Translations under genes and position numbers: made by a program
Shown here: positions 26,547 through 34,472 of the stretch, one piece after another
How the letters are laid out: the number at the start of each line of letters is the position of its first letter
Position numbering within the stretch: the first letter of the stretch is position 1
Source of the DNA: Lachnospiraceae bacterium
GTDB lineage: Bacteria; Bacillota; Clostridia; Lachnospirales; Lachnospiraceae
Length of the DNA stretch: 45,261 nucleotides
Assembly (NCBI GenBank): GCA_017436305.1
Contig: JAFSDJ010000064.1
Span: 1 to 45,261 of the forward strand
Reading direction: 5' to 3'
The notes under the pieces: generated by a model
Databases searched by the model: none
Told to the model about the DNA's origin: nothing
The model's input: the letters and a program-made list of their open reading frames with translations, nothing else

Positions 26547-26674
26547 TACTGTTCACTTCGTTACCAGTAGCCCTTGGTTTCTGCATGCTAATTCGCTTCG
26601 CGAAGCAGAAACCAACTCTCCAATCAAACTAGTACGTAGCCTGACAGCAAGTGTCGGCTACTGTGTGAAAAGTA
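26547..26674 (-). mobile_element. Best copy of repeat family R1: 128-bp MITE-like unit with terminal inverted repeats
   Basis: Ends TACTGTTCAC (26547-26556) and GTGAAAAGTA (26665-26674) are inverted repeats matching at 9 of 10 positions. Inside are three hairpins. CTACTG/CAGTAG lies at 26547-26570. TTGGTTTCTGC/GCAGAAACCAA (26574-26615) encloses TTCGC/GCGAA. AGCC-GACA/TGTC-GGCT lies at 26638-26660. It fills the gap between the ldh stop (7 bases away) and the GNAT leader and encodes no protein. It matches the 6.5-kb copy over most of its length. Confidence 0.7.
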
Positions 26675-26680
26675 TCTTTT

Positions 26681-27658
26681 TTATATTACCTTATTAATAA
26701 GAGGTAGTCCATTTTCCAATGCATAAGCATTTTCTAAAGTTTCCACCGCAATAGACTGCATGGCCTCTCTTGTAAAGAATCCCATGTGAGAAGTAATAAT
26801 CACATTTGGGAAGGTGGTAAGTCTGGCTAAAAGGTCGTCCTCCATAATGTCGTTGGAACGGTCCTCATAAAATACTCCTTCCTCTTCCTCATATACATCC
26901 AGTCCCACTCCCGCAAATTTCTTACTTAAAAGTCCTTCAATTAAAGCTTCAGTATCTATTAATGCTCCTCTGGATGTATTAATTAAATACACATTATCTT
27001 TCATTTTGCTAATAGCTTTTTTGTTAATTAAGTGTTTTGTTTCTTTTGTAAGGGGACAGTGAAGGCTTATAACATCTGCCTTTTTCATCAGTTCATCCAG
27101 GGATACATATTCTACATCCAATCCTTTTACCGGATATGGATCATATGCCAGTACTGACATGCCAAAACCCTCTAAAATCCTTATCATAGCCTGTCCAATT
27201 TTACCGGTCCCAATAATACCGGCTGTTTTATTGTGCAAATCCCGACCCATTAAGCCATTAATGCTCATATTAAAATCTCTGGTTCTGCTATATGCCTTAT
27301 GGGTAAAACGGTTTACAGATAGCAACAGTGCCATAGCATATTCTGCCACTGCTTCCGGAGAATAGCTTGGTACACGCAGTACGGCTATTTTGTCCTCTGC
27401 TGCCTTAATATCCACATGATTGTAGCCTGCACTTCGTAAAAGAATCGCTTTTACTTTCATATCATAAAGCCTTTCAATCATCTGTTTATTCACATAATCA
27501 TTGACAAAAACACAAATAGCATCATAGCCTGCTGCCATGAAAATAGTTTCCTCATTACATGGTACTTCCATAAAATGTAAAGAAAAGCCATACTCTTTAG
27601 CAAGTGGTTCAAACCAGATGCGGTCGTATGGCTTTGTAGAATAAAATGCAATTTTCAT
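26681..27658 (-). CDS. ldhA: D-lactate dehydrogenase (D-2-hydroxyacid dehydrogenase family)
   Basis: The enzyme reduces pyruvate to D-lactate with NADH, recycling NAD in fermentation. The 325-residue length is typical. The nucleotide-binding loop is AGIIGTGKIGQAM, followed by the catalytic region LINTSRGALIDTEAL (Arg), a Glu in VGLDVYEEEEG, and the catalytic His in VIITSHMGFFT. The start is the ATG at 27658, with the ribosome site AAAGGAT upstream. Other D-2-hydroxyacids are possible substrates, but DVYEEEEGVF and HMGFFT are typical of D-LDH. Confidence 0.88.
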   Translation of the reverse strand: MKIAFYSTKPYDRIWFEPLAKEYGFSLHFMEVPCNEETIFMAAGYDAICVFVNDYVNKQMIERLYDMKVKAILLRSAGYNHVDIKAAEDKIAVLRVPSYSPEAVAEYAMALLLSVNRFTHKAYSRTRDFNMSINGLMGRDLHNKTAGIIGTGKIGQAMIRILEGFGMSVLAYDPYPVKGLDVEYVSLDELMKKADVISLHCPLTKETKHLINKKAISKMKDNVYLINTSRGALIDTEALIEGLLSKKFAGVGLDVYEEEEGVFYEDRSNDIMEDDLLARLTTFPNVIITSHMGFFTREAMQSIAVETLENAYALENGLPLINKVI

Positions 27659-27738
27659 AATCTTTGAAATCCTTTCTGTGATTTATTCCTTCAAATCTTA
27701 TGATATACATTTTATTCATTTTTTTAAGTACTATTCAC

Positions 27739-28668
27739 TTATCCGAAAAGTCCTGCAAAAAAATCTCCAATGGACTTCCCAAGACTGTCAAAAAAGCTTC
27801 CCAGGGAATCAAAAAATCCCTCATTCTCTAAGTGGTTTAATATATCATCCCCATACTTTTCGTATAAATCTGCTGCCTGATCTAAAAGCATATTTGGGTC
27901 TAAATTTAACTCTTTTACCTTTAGCATAACCTGAACAATCTGCTCTTTATCACCCTCTGTTAAAACAACACCAAAAGCTTCTTCCCCATCTTCAATGGCT
28001 CTTCTAATGTCCTCTTCTGATTCCAGTTCCCCGGCCGCAATTTTTTCTTTGATAAAGGCAACAAGAGCTTCTACATCTTCATTGCTCATGCTCTGATTAT
28101 TGTTTAAAATCTCTCCGGTAGTTACTAACTCATTTAAAGCAGTATCTAATACTGTATCTTCTACGGCTTCACCGGTTAATTCCTCGTAAGCTCTAAGAGC
28201 ACCGATTAATCCAGCCGTTCCGGATATGTTGGTAGGACCCACAACTAAAATATCTGTATTTTCAACTCCTGCTGTAAGAAGAGCGTTTCGGTACATACCC
28301 GTTGTGCAATAGTCAATATTTTTGGTAGTAACCACTACACCATGACCTTCCTCTGCCGGTGTTACTAACACACTGGATAAGGACTTTGAACCAATCACAG
28401 AAGCATCCACATAGGAATCTAAATACTTATGTTCTTCCTCATTGGTAATATACACAACGTTATAATTGTCCAGATCGTTAATGGTCAGTCCCATAAGTCC
28501 AAGTACAGTTGCTTTCTGCTCCTCTGTTAAATCTGCTCCTAATGCAATAAATGGCTTTGAAGTATCAATATTCACTATTTTGCCATTAGGGCTGCTTGCA
28601 AGAGCTGTCATTCCAAAGAAACATACAAGCATACAAAGGGTCATAAACATAGATACAATTTTTTTCAT
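27739..28668 (-). CDS. Secreted DUF1002-family protein
   Basis: The 309-residue protein has a clean signal peptide (MKKIVSMFMTLCMLVCFFGM, then TALA). The DUF1002 region begins SKPFIALGADLTEEQKATVL and contains VDASVIGSKSLSSVLV and DILVVGPTNISG. A helical C-terminal part follows, and the end (about the last 25 residues) is rich in Phe and Gly. The family is widespread in Bacillota and its role is unknown. The ATG at 28668 has AGGAGGA 5 bases before it; an upstream in-frame ATG at 28695 lies just before the neighbour's stop region and is not supported. The hydrolase gene upstream ends 19 bases before. Confidence 0.85.
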   Translation of the reverse strand: MKKIVSMFMTLCMLVCFFGMTALASSPNGKIVNIDTSKPFIALGADLTEEQKATVLGLMGLTINDLDNYNVVYITNEEEHKYLDSYVDASVIGSKSLSSVLVTPAEEGHGVVVTTKNIDYCTTGMYRNALLTAGVENTDILVVGPTNISGTAGLIGALRAYEELTGEAVEDTVLDTALNELVTTGEILNNNQSMSNEDVEALVAFIKEKIAAGELESEEDIRRAIEDGEEAFGVVLTEGDKEQIVQVMLKVKELNLDPNMLLDQAADLYEKYGDDILNHLENEGFFDSLGSFFDSLGKSIGDFFAGLFG

Positions 28669-28687
28669 AATATTCCTCCTGATTTTA

Positions 28688-29623
28688 CTACACAACAGAT
28701 AGTATCCAATTGAGAAGGTCTTTATAGACCTGCTCTCTTATCCCCTCGTTTAATAATTCATGTCTGCATTCATTATATAATTTTAACTGAACTTTGGTCA
28801 AATCCAAATTCAGGTATTCATCATAAAGCTTCTTTGGTCCTTCACCATAATCACCTACCGGATCTTCCATACCGGATGCTATTAATATAGGCAGTTTCTT
28901 TGGTATTTCCTTAAGCCCTTCCTGATTCCAGGTTCTTTTCATCAATTCAAATAAGGTACTAAAACCATTTAAAGTAAAAGTAAATCCACACAAATCGTCT
29001 TCTAAATATTTATCAACTGCATCTGTATCTGAAGAAAACCAGTCTATCGTAGTCCTCTTATTTACAATCCGTTTTTCATAAGTACCAAAGGCAAGAGCGT
29101 TAATAAACAGACTTTTGTGTTTTTTCCCTTGAAATACAGTAAGTATTTTGGTAAGAACCGCCACTATACGAATCAGTGCTTTGGGCTTGATGCCGGTTCC
29201 TAATATAATAGCACCATCAATGCCTTTTCCATATCTCATAAGGTAATTGCGGAGAATAAAGGAACCCATACTATGTCCAATAATAATGTACGGAACGCCT
29301 AAATATTGTTCCTGGGTTATCTTTTTTAAACGATGTACGTCTCTTACCGCTACGGTTGCCGGGTCCTGATCACAAAAGTAACCAAAGGGCATACCACTTT
29401 CTCTTGCTGTATCTCCATGTCCTAAATGGTCGTTTCCTACTACTACAATCCCATGGGCGGCTAAAAATCTGGCAAATTCGTCGTAACGGGCAATATATTC
29501 AGCCATACCATGAACCAGCTGTACTACACAAACAACATTTTCTGTTTCAGGAAGCCACTTTATTGCGTGAATTTTCGTTTTCTGATCTCTGGAATCAAAG
29601 GTAAATTCTTCTCGTTTAATCAT
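28688..29623 (-). CDS. Alpha/beta hydrolase (monoacylglycerol lipase/lysophospholipase-like)
   Basis: The 311-residue serine hydrolase has the cap-containing Hydrolase_4 fold. The oxyanion region is VQLVHGMAEYIARYDEFARF, the nucleophile elbow GHSMGSF, the acid near LIASGMEDPVGDYG and the catalytic His in YNECRHELLNE. VVGNDHLGHGDTA is typical of the monoglyceride lipase group. The substrate is unknown. It lies 41 bases downstream of metG, with a GGGGG ribosome site before the ATG. Confidence 0.87.
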   Translation of the reverse strand: MIKREEFTFDSRDQKTKIHAIKWLPETENVVCVVQLVHGMAEYIARYDEFARFLAAHGIVVVGNDHLGHGDTARESGMPFGYFCDQDPATVAVRDVHRLKKITQEQYLGVPYIIIGHSMGSFILRNYLMRYGKGIDGAIILGTGIKPKALIRIVAVLTKILTVFQGKKHKSLFINALAFGTYEKRIVNKRTTIDWFSSDTDAVDKYLEDDLCGFTFTLNGFSTLFELMKRTWNQEGLKEIPKKLPILIASGMEDPVGDYGEGPKKLYDEYLNLDLTKVQLKLYNECRHELLNEGIREQVYKDLLNWILSVV

Positions 29624-29664
29624 AGTAATGCCCCCTTTGCTTTATGACATAAATTCTGTATTTT

Positions 29665-31635
29665 CTAGCAGATTTCTGCTCCTGCCGGCATATCTTTTTC
29701 CGGTGTAAGAAGTGCTAAGTTTCCTTCAGCATCTTCTGCACATAAAAGCATGCCTTCTGATAATACGCCCGCTAACTTGGCCGGCTTTAAGTTTACTAAT
29801 ACCATAACTTTTTTGCCTACCATTTCTTCTGCAGAGTAATGAGCTTTAATACCGGAAACAATTTGTTTTACTTCGCTTCCAATCTGTACCTGTGAACAAA
29901 GTAATTTTTTGCTTTTTGGTACTTCTTCACAGGCAATAATTTTACCTACCCGGAACTGCATTTTTTCAAAATCATCAAAAGTGATTTCCGGTTTCTTTTC
30001 TATATCAATTACTTCTTCTGCATCTTCTGCTACAGGAGCTTCCGCTTCTTTTTTACGCTGTTCAAACATGGCTTCTGCCTTTTCTACTACTTCTTTGGCA
30101 TCCAGTCTTGCAAATAAAATTTCAGGCTTATCTGTTACTTTTGTGCCACTTTCGTAAAGACCGAAGGTTTTTGTTTCTTCAAAGCCTCTGACTGTTGCAT
30201 TTAACTGGTCCGCAATTTTCTTTGTAGTAGATGGCATAAACGGCTCAAGTAAAGCTGCTCCAATTAAGATTCCCTCTACAAGGTTATATAATACAGTAGA
30301 AAGTCTGTCTTTCTTTGCTTCGTCCTTTGCTAAAACCCATGGCTCTGTTTCGTCAATGTATTTATTTAAGCGTTTAAATAGTGTGAAAATTTCTGTGATA
30401 GCATCTGCCACACGTAAATCTTCCATCTTAGCCGCTACTTTGTCGTAAGCACCGGTTGCAACTGCCTTTAAGTCAGCATCTACGTCTTCTGCTACGCCTT
30501 TGTCTGCCACAACACCGTCAAAATATTTGTTGCTCATGGAAATGGTACGGTTTACTAAGTTTCCAAGAGTATTTGCCAAATCAGAATTTAAACGTTCTAC
30601 TAATAATTCCCAGGAAATCACACCGTCATTTTCAAATGGCATTTCGTGGAGTACGAAGTAACGAACTGCATCTACTCCAAAGAAATCTACTAAATCGTCT
30701 GCATAAATAACATTTCCTTTGGATTTACTCATTTTGCCGTCACCCTGTAATAACCAAGGATGTCCAAATACCTGTTTTGGAAGTGGCTCGCCCAGTGCCA
30801 TTAAGAAAATAGGCCAGTAAATTGTATGGAAACGGATAATATCCTTTCCAATCAGGTGTAAATCTGCCGGCCAAAGCTTATTGTACTGGTCTGTGCTGTT
30901 ACCGTCTGCATCATATCCGATACCGGTAATGTAGTTGGTCAGGGCATCTAACCATACATAAACTACATGTCTATCATCAAAATCTACCGGAATACCCCAC
31001 TTAAAGCTTGTTCTGGATACACAAAGATCCTGTAAGCCCGGAAGTAAGAAATTGTTCATCATTTCATTTTTTCTGGAAACCGGCTGGATAAATTCCGGAT
31101 GAGTATTAATATGTTCAATTAAGCGGTCTGCATATTTACTCATTTTAAAGAAATATGCTTCTTCTTTGGCCGGTTTTACTTCTCTTCCACAGTCCGGACA
31201 TTTGCCGTCTACTAACTGGGATTCTGTCCAAAAGGATTCGCAAGGTGTACAGTAAAGTCCTTCATAAGCTCCTTTATAAATGTCTCCCTGGTCGTAAAGA
31301 CGTTTGAAAATTTTCTGAACCTGTTTTTCATGAAAGTCGTCCGTTGTACGAATAAATTTATCATAAGAGGTATCCATTAAGTCCCAAAGTCCTTTAATGG
31401 TACCTGCCACATTATCTACAAATTCTTTTGGAGTAATGCCTGCTTCTTCTGCTTTTAATTCTATTTTCTGTCCATGCTCGTCAGTTCCTGTCTGGAAAAA
31501 AACGTCATAGCCATCTTTTCTTTTAAATCTGGCAATGCTGTCTGCCAAAACGATTTCATAACTGTTTCCGATGTGTGGTTTACCGGAAGTATAAGCGATT
31601 GCTGTTGTTATATAATACTTTCCTTTATGTGTCAT
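29665..31635 (-). CDS. metG: Methionine-tRNA ligase
   Basis: MetG charges tRNA-Met. The 656-residue protein shows the HIGH motif (GKPHIGNSYE), a zinc knuckle (CTPCESFWTESQLVDGKC, then PDC) and KMSKSKGNVI. The anticodon-binding helices are followed, at about 550-656, by a C-terminal tRNA-binding EMAP-like domain (FRVGKIIACEEVPKSKKLL). The length fits the dimeric form with a C-terminal domain. The leader region 31636-31955 holds a long hairpin and an R1 copy. I searched it for a T-box (GGTGGNACCGCG) and found none. Confidence 0.97.
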   Translation of the reverse strand: MTHKGKYYITTAIAYTSGKPHIGNSYEIVLADSIARFKRKDGYDVFFQTGTDEHGQKIELKAEEAGITPKEFVDNVAGTIKGLWDLMDTSYDKFIRTTDDFHEKQVQKIFKRLYDQGDIYKGAYEGLYCTPCESFWTESQLVDGKCPDCGREVKPAKEEAYFFKMSKYADRLIEHINTHPEFIQPVSRKNEMMNNFLLPGLQDLCVSRTSFKWGIPVDFDDRHVVYVWLDALTNYITGIGYDADGNSTDQYNKLWPADLHLIGKDIIRFHTIYWPIFLMALGEPLPKQVFGHPWLLQGDGKMSKSKGNVIYADDLVDFFGVDAVRYFVLHEMPFENDGVISWELLVERLNSDLANTLGNLVNRTISMSNKYFDGVVADKGVAEDVDADLKAVATGAYDKVAAKMEDLRVADAITEIFTLFKRLNKYIDETEPWVLAKDEAKKDRLSTVLYNLVEGILIGAALLEPFMPSTTKKIADQLNATVRGFEETKTFGLYESGTKVTDKPEILFARLDAKEVVEKAEAMFEQRKKEAEAPVAEDAEEVIDIEKKPEITFDDFEKMQFRVGKIIACEEVPKSKKLLCSQVQIGSEVKQIVSGIKAHYSAEEMVGKKVMVLVNLKPAKLAGVLSEGMLLCAEDAEGNLALLTPEKDMPAGAEIC

Positions 31636-31749
31636 GTTGCTTCTCCTTTTGCTGCTTTTATGCTTATTATACCCTTTTTTCTATAAAATGGGAATAAAAA
31701 TAGACTAACATAGGCGGAAAAGTTAGTCAAATTTTTATTATCCGGTGTG

Positions 31750-31871
31750 GGAAACGAGGGTTTTAGCAAACAGGACGCCCACCCGTAAAACACATAGTCC
31801 ATTCACAACCTACAACACCCGTTGAAAAGGTTTTCGAATGAACGATGTGTTTTACGGGTGGATTGGTTTCC
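31750..31871. other. Long imperfect hairpin (possible structured RNA or palindromic element) in the metG/DUF885 spacer
   Basis: A perfect 17-bp stem is formed by CCACCCGTAAAACACAT (31779-31795) and ATGTGTTTTACGGGTGG (31845-31861). Inside are CATTC/GAATG, AACC/GGTT and CAAC/GTTG pairs; outside is GGAAAC/GTTTCC (31750-31755, 31866-31871). The whole unit can fold as one rod. It lies between divergent genes, so it is not a terminator of either. The rest of this 320-base spacer is AT-rich and shows no ORF. Confidence 0.75.
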
Positions 31872-31880
31872 GCAAAAATT

Positions 31881-31905
31881 GCCTGATTGCTGTATGAATA
31901 GTAAC
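31881..31905 (-). repeat. Leader repeat family R1, end fragment upstream of metG
   Basis: The minus strand reads GTTACTATTCATACAGCAAT and then CAGGC, matching the start of the 6.5-kb copy. It borders the long hairpin and points toward metG. Confidence 0.55.
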
Positions 31906-31955
31906 GAAATTTCTCTCATAGAATAGAACAAATCAAAAAAAGAAAGCTGCCGGTT

Positions 31956-33902
31956 ATGAGAATTCAGAGAAAATTTTTTTTACAGGCACTTGCCATTCTT
32001 GCGTGCGGGATTGTAACATTTTTGATTTTTTACTATGGGAGAAGCGGTCATTTTTTTGGTTTGGAGAAGATTAGTGAAAATGCCAAATTTGAAGCTCTAT
32101 GTGCACAGCTGTTTACAGAGCAGTTGTCCGGTGATTCTTTGAGTCTTCATTTTACGTTGCGAGAGCCCTCTTTGTATGGAATTTCAGATTCCGAAATAAC
32201 TCTTCCGGTTTATAGTAAGGAGCAGGAAAGGGCAGCAGCAACCTCGGCTGAAAATGTAAAAAAGCGTTTTTCTACAATTAAGCGCTCCGCTTTATCCAAA
32301 GAGCTTACACATAGCTATGATGTACTGGATTATTTTTTGAAATATAATCTGGAAGGCTATCGGTACAGCTATTTAAGCGAGCCCTTTAGTGCTTTTTCCG
32401 GAATCCAGACAGAATTCCCCCTTCTTTTAACAGAATATGCCTTTGACTCGGAAAAAGATGTGGAAAACTATTTACAAATTTTAGATCGTTCCGGCTCTTA
32501 TTTTCAGGGACTTATGGAATATGAAAAGGAAAAATCCCGGGCAGGACTGTTTATGTCTGATAAAGAGGCAGATAAGATAATAGACTGGTGTATGGATTTT
32601 GCAAAGCCCAAGGAAAACCATATTTTAATTACTACTTTTGAGAAAAAGCTGGAAACTCTCTTTACGGAAGGGGAAATTTCTTCTTCTGAAAAAAATTACT
32701 ACCTCACTCAAAACAAACGGCTATTAACTACTGTATTATTTCCTGCCTATGAATCTTTAGGGGACTGCTTTTTAGTATTAAAAGGCACAGGAAAAGATAT
32801 TGCCGGACTCTGCCGGGATGAAAATGGAAGGGAATATTATGAATATTTGGTAAAATCTAAAGTAGGAACAGATAAATCCATATCGGAAATTAAAGCCATG
32901 TTATCAGAAAAACTGCAAAGCGATTATCTTCTTTTACATAGTACGGTAGCTGCACTGCCGGAGGGAGCCTATGAAAATTTTCAGGATCCGTTATCAAATC
33001 TTACCCCATCAGAAATTTTGGAAGATATAAAAAAACGAATGACTCAGGAGTTTTCATTTGAAATTAATGAATCTTACAGCTATACGGTAAAGGATGTGGA
33101 TGCTTCCTTAGAGGCCTACACCAGTCCGGCTTATTATTTTACACCGCCTTTGGATGCTGTTTCGCAAAATGTTATTTATGTGAATAATGCTACTACCAGT
33201 AAAGGAATTGAGCTTTATACCACCCTTGCCCATGAAGGGTTTCCCGGACATTTGTATCAGTCGGTAAGCTTTCAGACCTATGGGGATAAAAATGATTTAC
33301 CACCTTTAAGAAGTCTGCTTTATTTTGGGGGATATGTGGAAGGCTATGCTACTTATGTGGAAATGATGTCTTACGAATATGCTACCCGGTGCGGTAATGA
33401 GCTTTGTAATGACCCAAGTCTGGGGACTATGTATCAGGCCTTTGCCGTAGACAGAAGCTTACAGCTTTGCCTTTACTCGCTCCTTGATATTATGATTCAT
33501 TATGAGGGAATGAGTGTGGCAGATATTGCTCCTTATATGCATAATCTGGGTATTACAGATGAGGAAACAATAGAGGCCATTTATTTTTATATTGCCTCGG
33601 AACCTGCTAACTATTTAAAATATTATATTGGTTATTTGGAAATTTTGGAATGTAAGGAATTAGCAATGGCTAACTGGGGTGATTCCTATAGCGATGCGAA
33701 GTTTCATAAACTGTTGTTGGAGCTTGGTCCTTCTCCATTTCCTTTAATAAAAAAAGCTATTCTCGATTCTGCCGGGAATAGCTTTCATTTTGCTTCCTGT
33801 TTATTTCTAAAATATTCTGTAAGGGTATTTAAAGTCTTTTCAAGTACCTTCTGCTCTGTTTCATCTAAGTGGCTTACAACCTCTTCAATCATATCATCAT
33901 GA
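31956..33902 (+). CDS. DUF885-family putative metallopeptidase, membrane-anchored; C-terminus runs into antisense MarR DNA
   Basis: The 648-residue protein has an N-terminal signal anchor (LQALAILACGIVTFLIFYYG) and a DUF885 body. The likely metal site is TLAHEGFPGHLYQ, with GGYVEGYATYVEMMSYE downstream. Members are thought to be zinc peptidases acting outside the membrane; the substrate is unknown. Similarity to the family seems to end near FHKLLLELGPSPFPLIKKAI. The next 45 or so residues come from the MarR terminator hairpin and the antisense of the marR 3' end, so the original stop appears to have been lost. The overlap with marR is 118 bases. The ribosome site is weak. Confidence 0.82.
   Translation: MRIQRKFFLQALAILACGIVTFLIFYYGRSGHFFGLEKISENAKFEALCAQLFTEQLSGDSLSLHFTLREPSLYGISDSEITLPVYSKEQERAAATSAENVKKRFSTIKRSALSKELTHSYDVLDYFLKYNLEGYRYSYLSEPFSAFSGIQTEFPLLLTEYAFDSEKDVENYLQILDRSGSYFQGLMEYEKEKSRAGLFMSDKEADKIIDWCMDFAKPKENHILITTFEKKLETLFTEGEISSSEKNYYLTQNKRLLTTVLFPAYESLGDCFLVLKGTGKDIAGLCRDENGREYYEYLVKSKVGTDKSISEIKAMLSEKLQSDYLLLHSTVAALPEGAYENFQDPLSNLTPSEILEDIKKRMTQEFSFEINESYSYTVKDVDASLEAYTSPAYYFTPPLDAVSQNVIYVNNATTSKGIELYTTLAHEGFPGHLYQSVSFQTYGDKNDLPPLRSLLYFGGYVEGYATYVEMMSYEYATRCGNELCNDPSLGTMYQAFAVDRSLQLCLYSLLDIMIHYEGMSVADIAPYMHNLGITDEETIEAIYFYIASEPANYLKYYIGYLEILECKELAMANWGDSYSDAKFHKLLLELGPSPFPLIKKAILDSAGNSFHFASCLFLKYSVRVFKVFSSTFCSVSSKWLTTSSIISS
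33749..33785 (-). terminator. Intrinsic terminator of the marR gene, inside the DUF885 ORF
   Basis: The arms GCTATTC (33756-33762) and GAATAGC (33776-33782) are followed on the minus strand by seven T. The hairpin abuts the marR stop. On the plus strand the T-run is poor, so it mainly serves marR. Confidence 0.85.
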
Positions 33903-34231
33903 AACTTCTTATGATGGTAAAATGCCTTTTTACCTCTAGGTGTTAAAGATACTAAAACAACCCTTCTGTCCTCTTCGCTACGGACTCTTTCTACATAATT
34001 TTTTTTCACTAAAGAGTTAATGGCAATGGTCAGAGTACCGGTTGTTACGTTTAAAGTTTTGGCAACGGAAGACATGTTTTTGGCGCCGCTTACGCCAATT
34101 GCTTCAATCACATGCATGTCGTTAGTTGTCATGTTTTTGTACTGTCCGGTGCGGATTGCTTTTTCTTCTATTTCGTTTATATCTTTAAATAATCCCACTA
34201 ATAGCTGGTTTAGGGCCTTGTTAATACTCAC
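33785..34231 (-). CDS. MarR-family transcriptional regulator
   Basis: The 148-residue regulator has a winged helix with MHVIEAIG, NMSSVAKTLNVTTGTLTIAI and YVERVRSEEDRRVVLVSLT (recognition helix and wing). Its shape is like the fatty-acid regulator FabT, but no fab genes lie nearby, so the target is unknown. I start at the GTG at 34231 because AGGGGAAG (34237-34244) precedes it and family members begin here. The frame stays open to 34429, but those extra residues are encoded by two facing R1 repeats and have no family match. Confidence 0.85.
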   Translation of the reverse strand: MSINKALNQLLVGLFKDINEIEEKAIRTGQYKNMTTNDMHVIEAIGVSGAKNMSSVAKTLNVTTGTLTIAINSLVKKNYVERVRSEEDRRVVLVSLTPRGKKAFYHHKKFHDDMIEEVVSHLDETEQKVLEKTLNTLTEYFRNKQEAK

Positions 34232-34241
34232 AGTTTCTTCC

Positions 34242-34288
34242 CCTGTCAGATAGAGAGCTTTGTTACCGGCTACTATGGAAACAATAAC
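34242..34288 (-). repeat. Leader repeat family R1, copy adjoining the marR ribosome site
   Basis: The minus strand reads GTTATTGTTTCCATAGTAGC and then CGG, ending in CTGACAGG, which runs into the ribosome site. It resembles the 16.0-kb copy and points toward marR. Confidence 0.55.
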
Positions 34289-34297
34289 CAACCTATC

Positions 34298-34342
34298 GTC
34301 ACTATGCACACAGCTTTTAGACATTTGCCGGCAGACTGCGTA
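34298..34342 (+). repeat. Leader repeat family R1, copy in opposite orientation in the marR leader
   Basis: The plus strand reads GTCACTATGCACACAG, then GACATTTGCCGGCAGACTG and the box AACATGAT. It faces the 34242-34288 copy head-on and is the only clear copy not aimed at its downstream gene. Confidence 0.5.
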
Positions 34343-34400
34343 ACAACATGATAAACAATCTATCTTTTCATTTGCATATTTACGTTTCCTAATCAGTGGC

Positions 34401-34429
34401 ATTATAGCACATATTTCTAGGTAAATCAA
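34401..34429 (-). promoter_or_regulatory. Sigma-A-type promoter of marR
   Basis: TTGATT and TATAAT are separated by 17 bases on the minus strand, predicting a start near 34394 and a leader of about 160 bases made largely of R1 repeats. Confidence 0.7.
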
Positions 34430-34472
34430 TGGAAATACTTTGAAAGTCGAATTATTTTTTTATCAAAGTATT

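Noticed and set aside
31636-31955. T-box riboswitch before metG
   Set aside because: No GGTGGNACCGCG-type antiterminator sequence is present on the minus strand; only the long hairpin and an R1 fragment.
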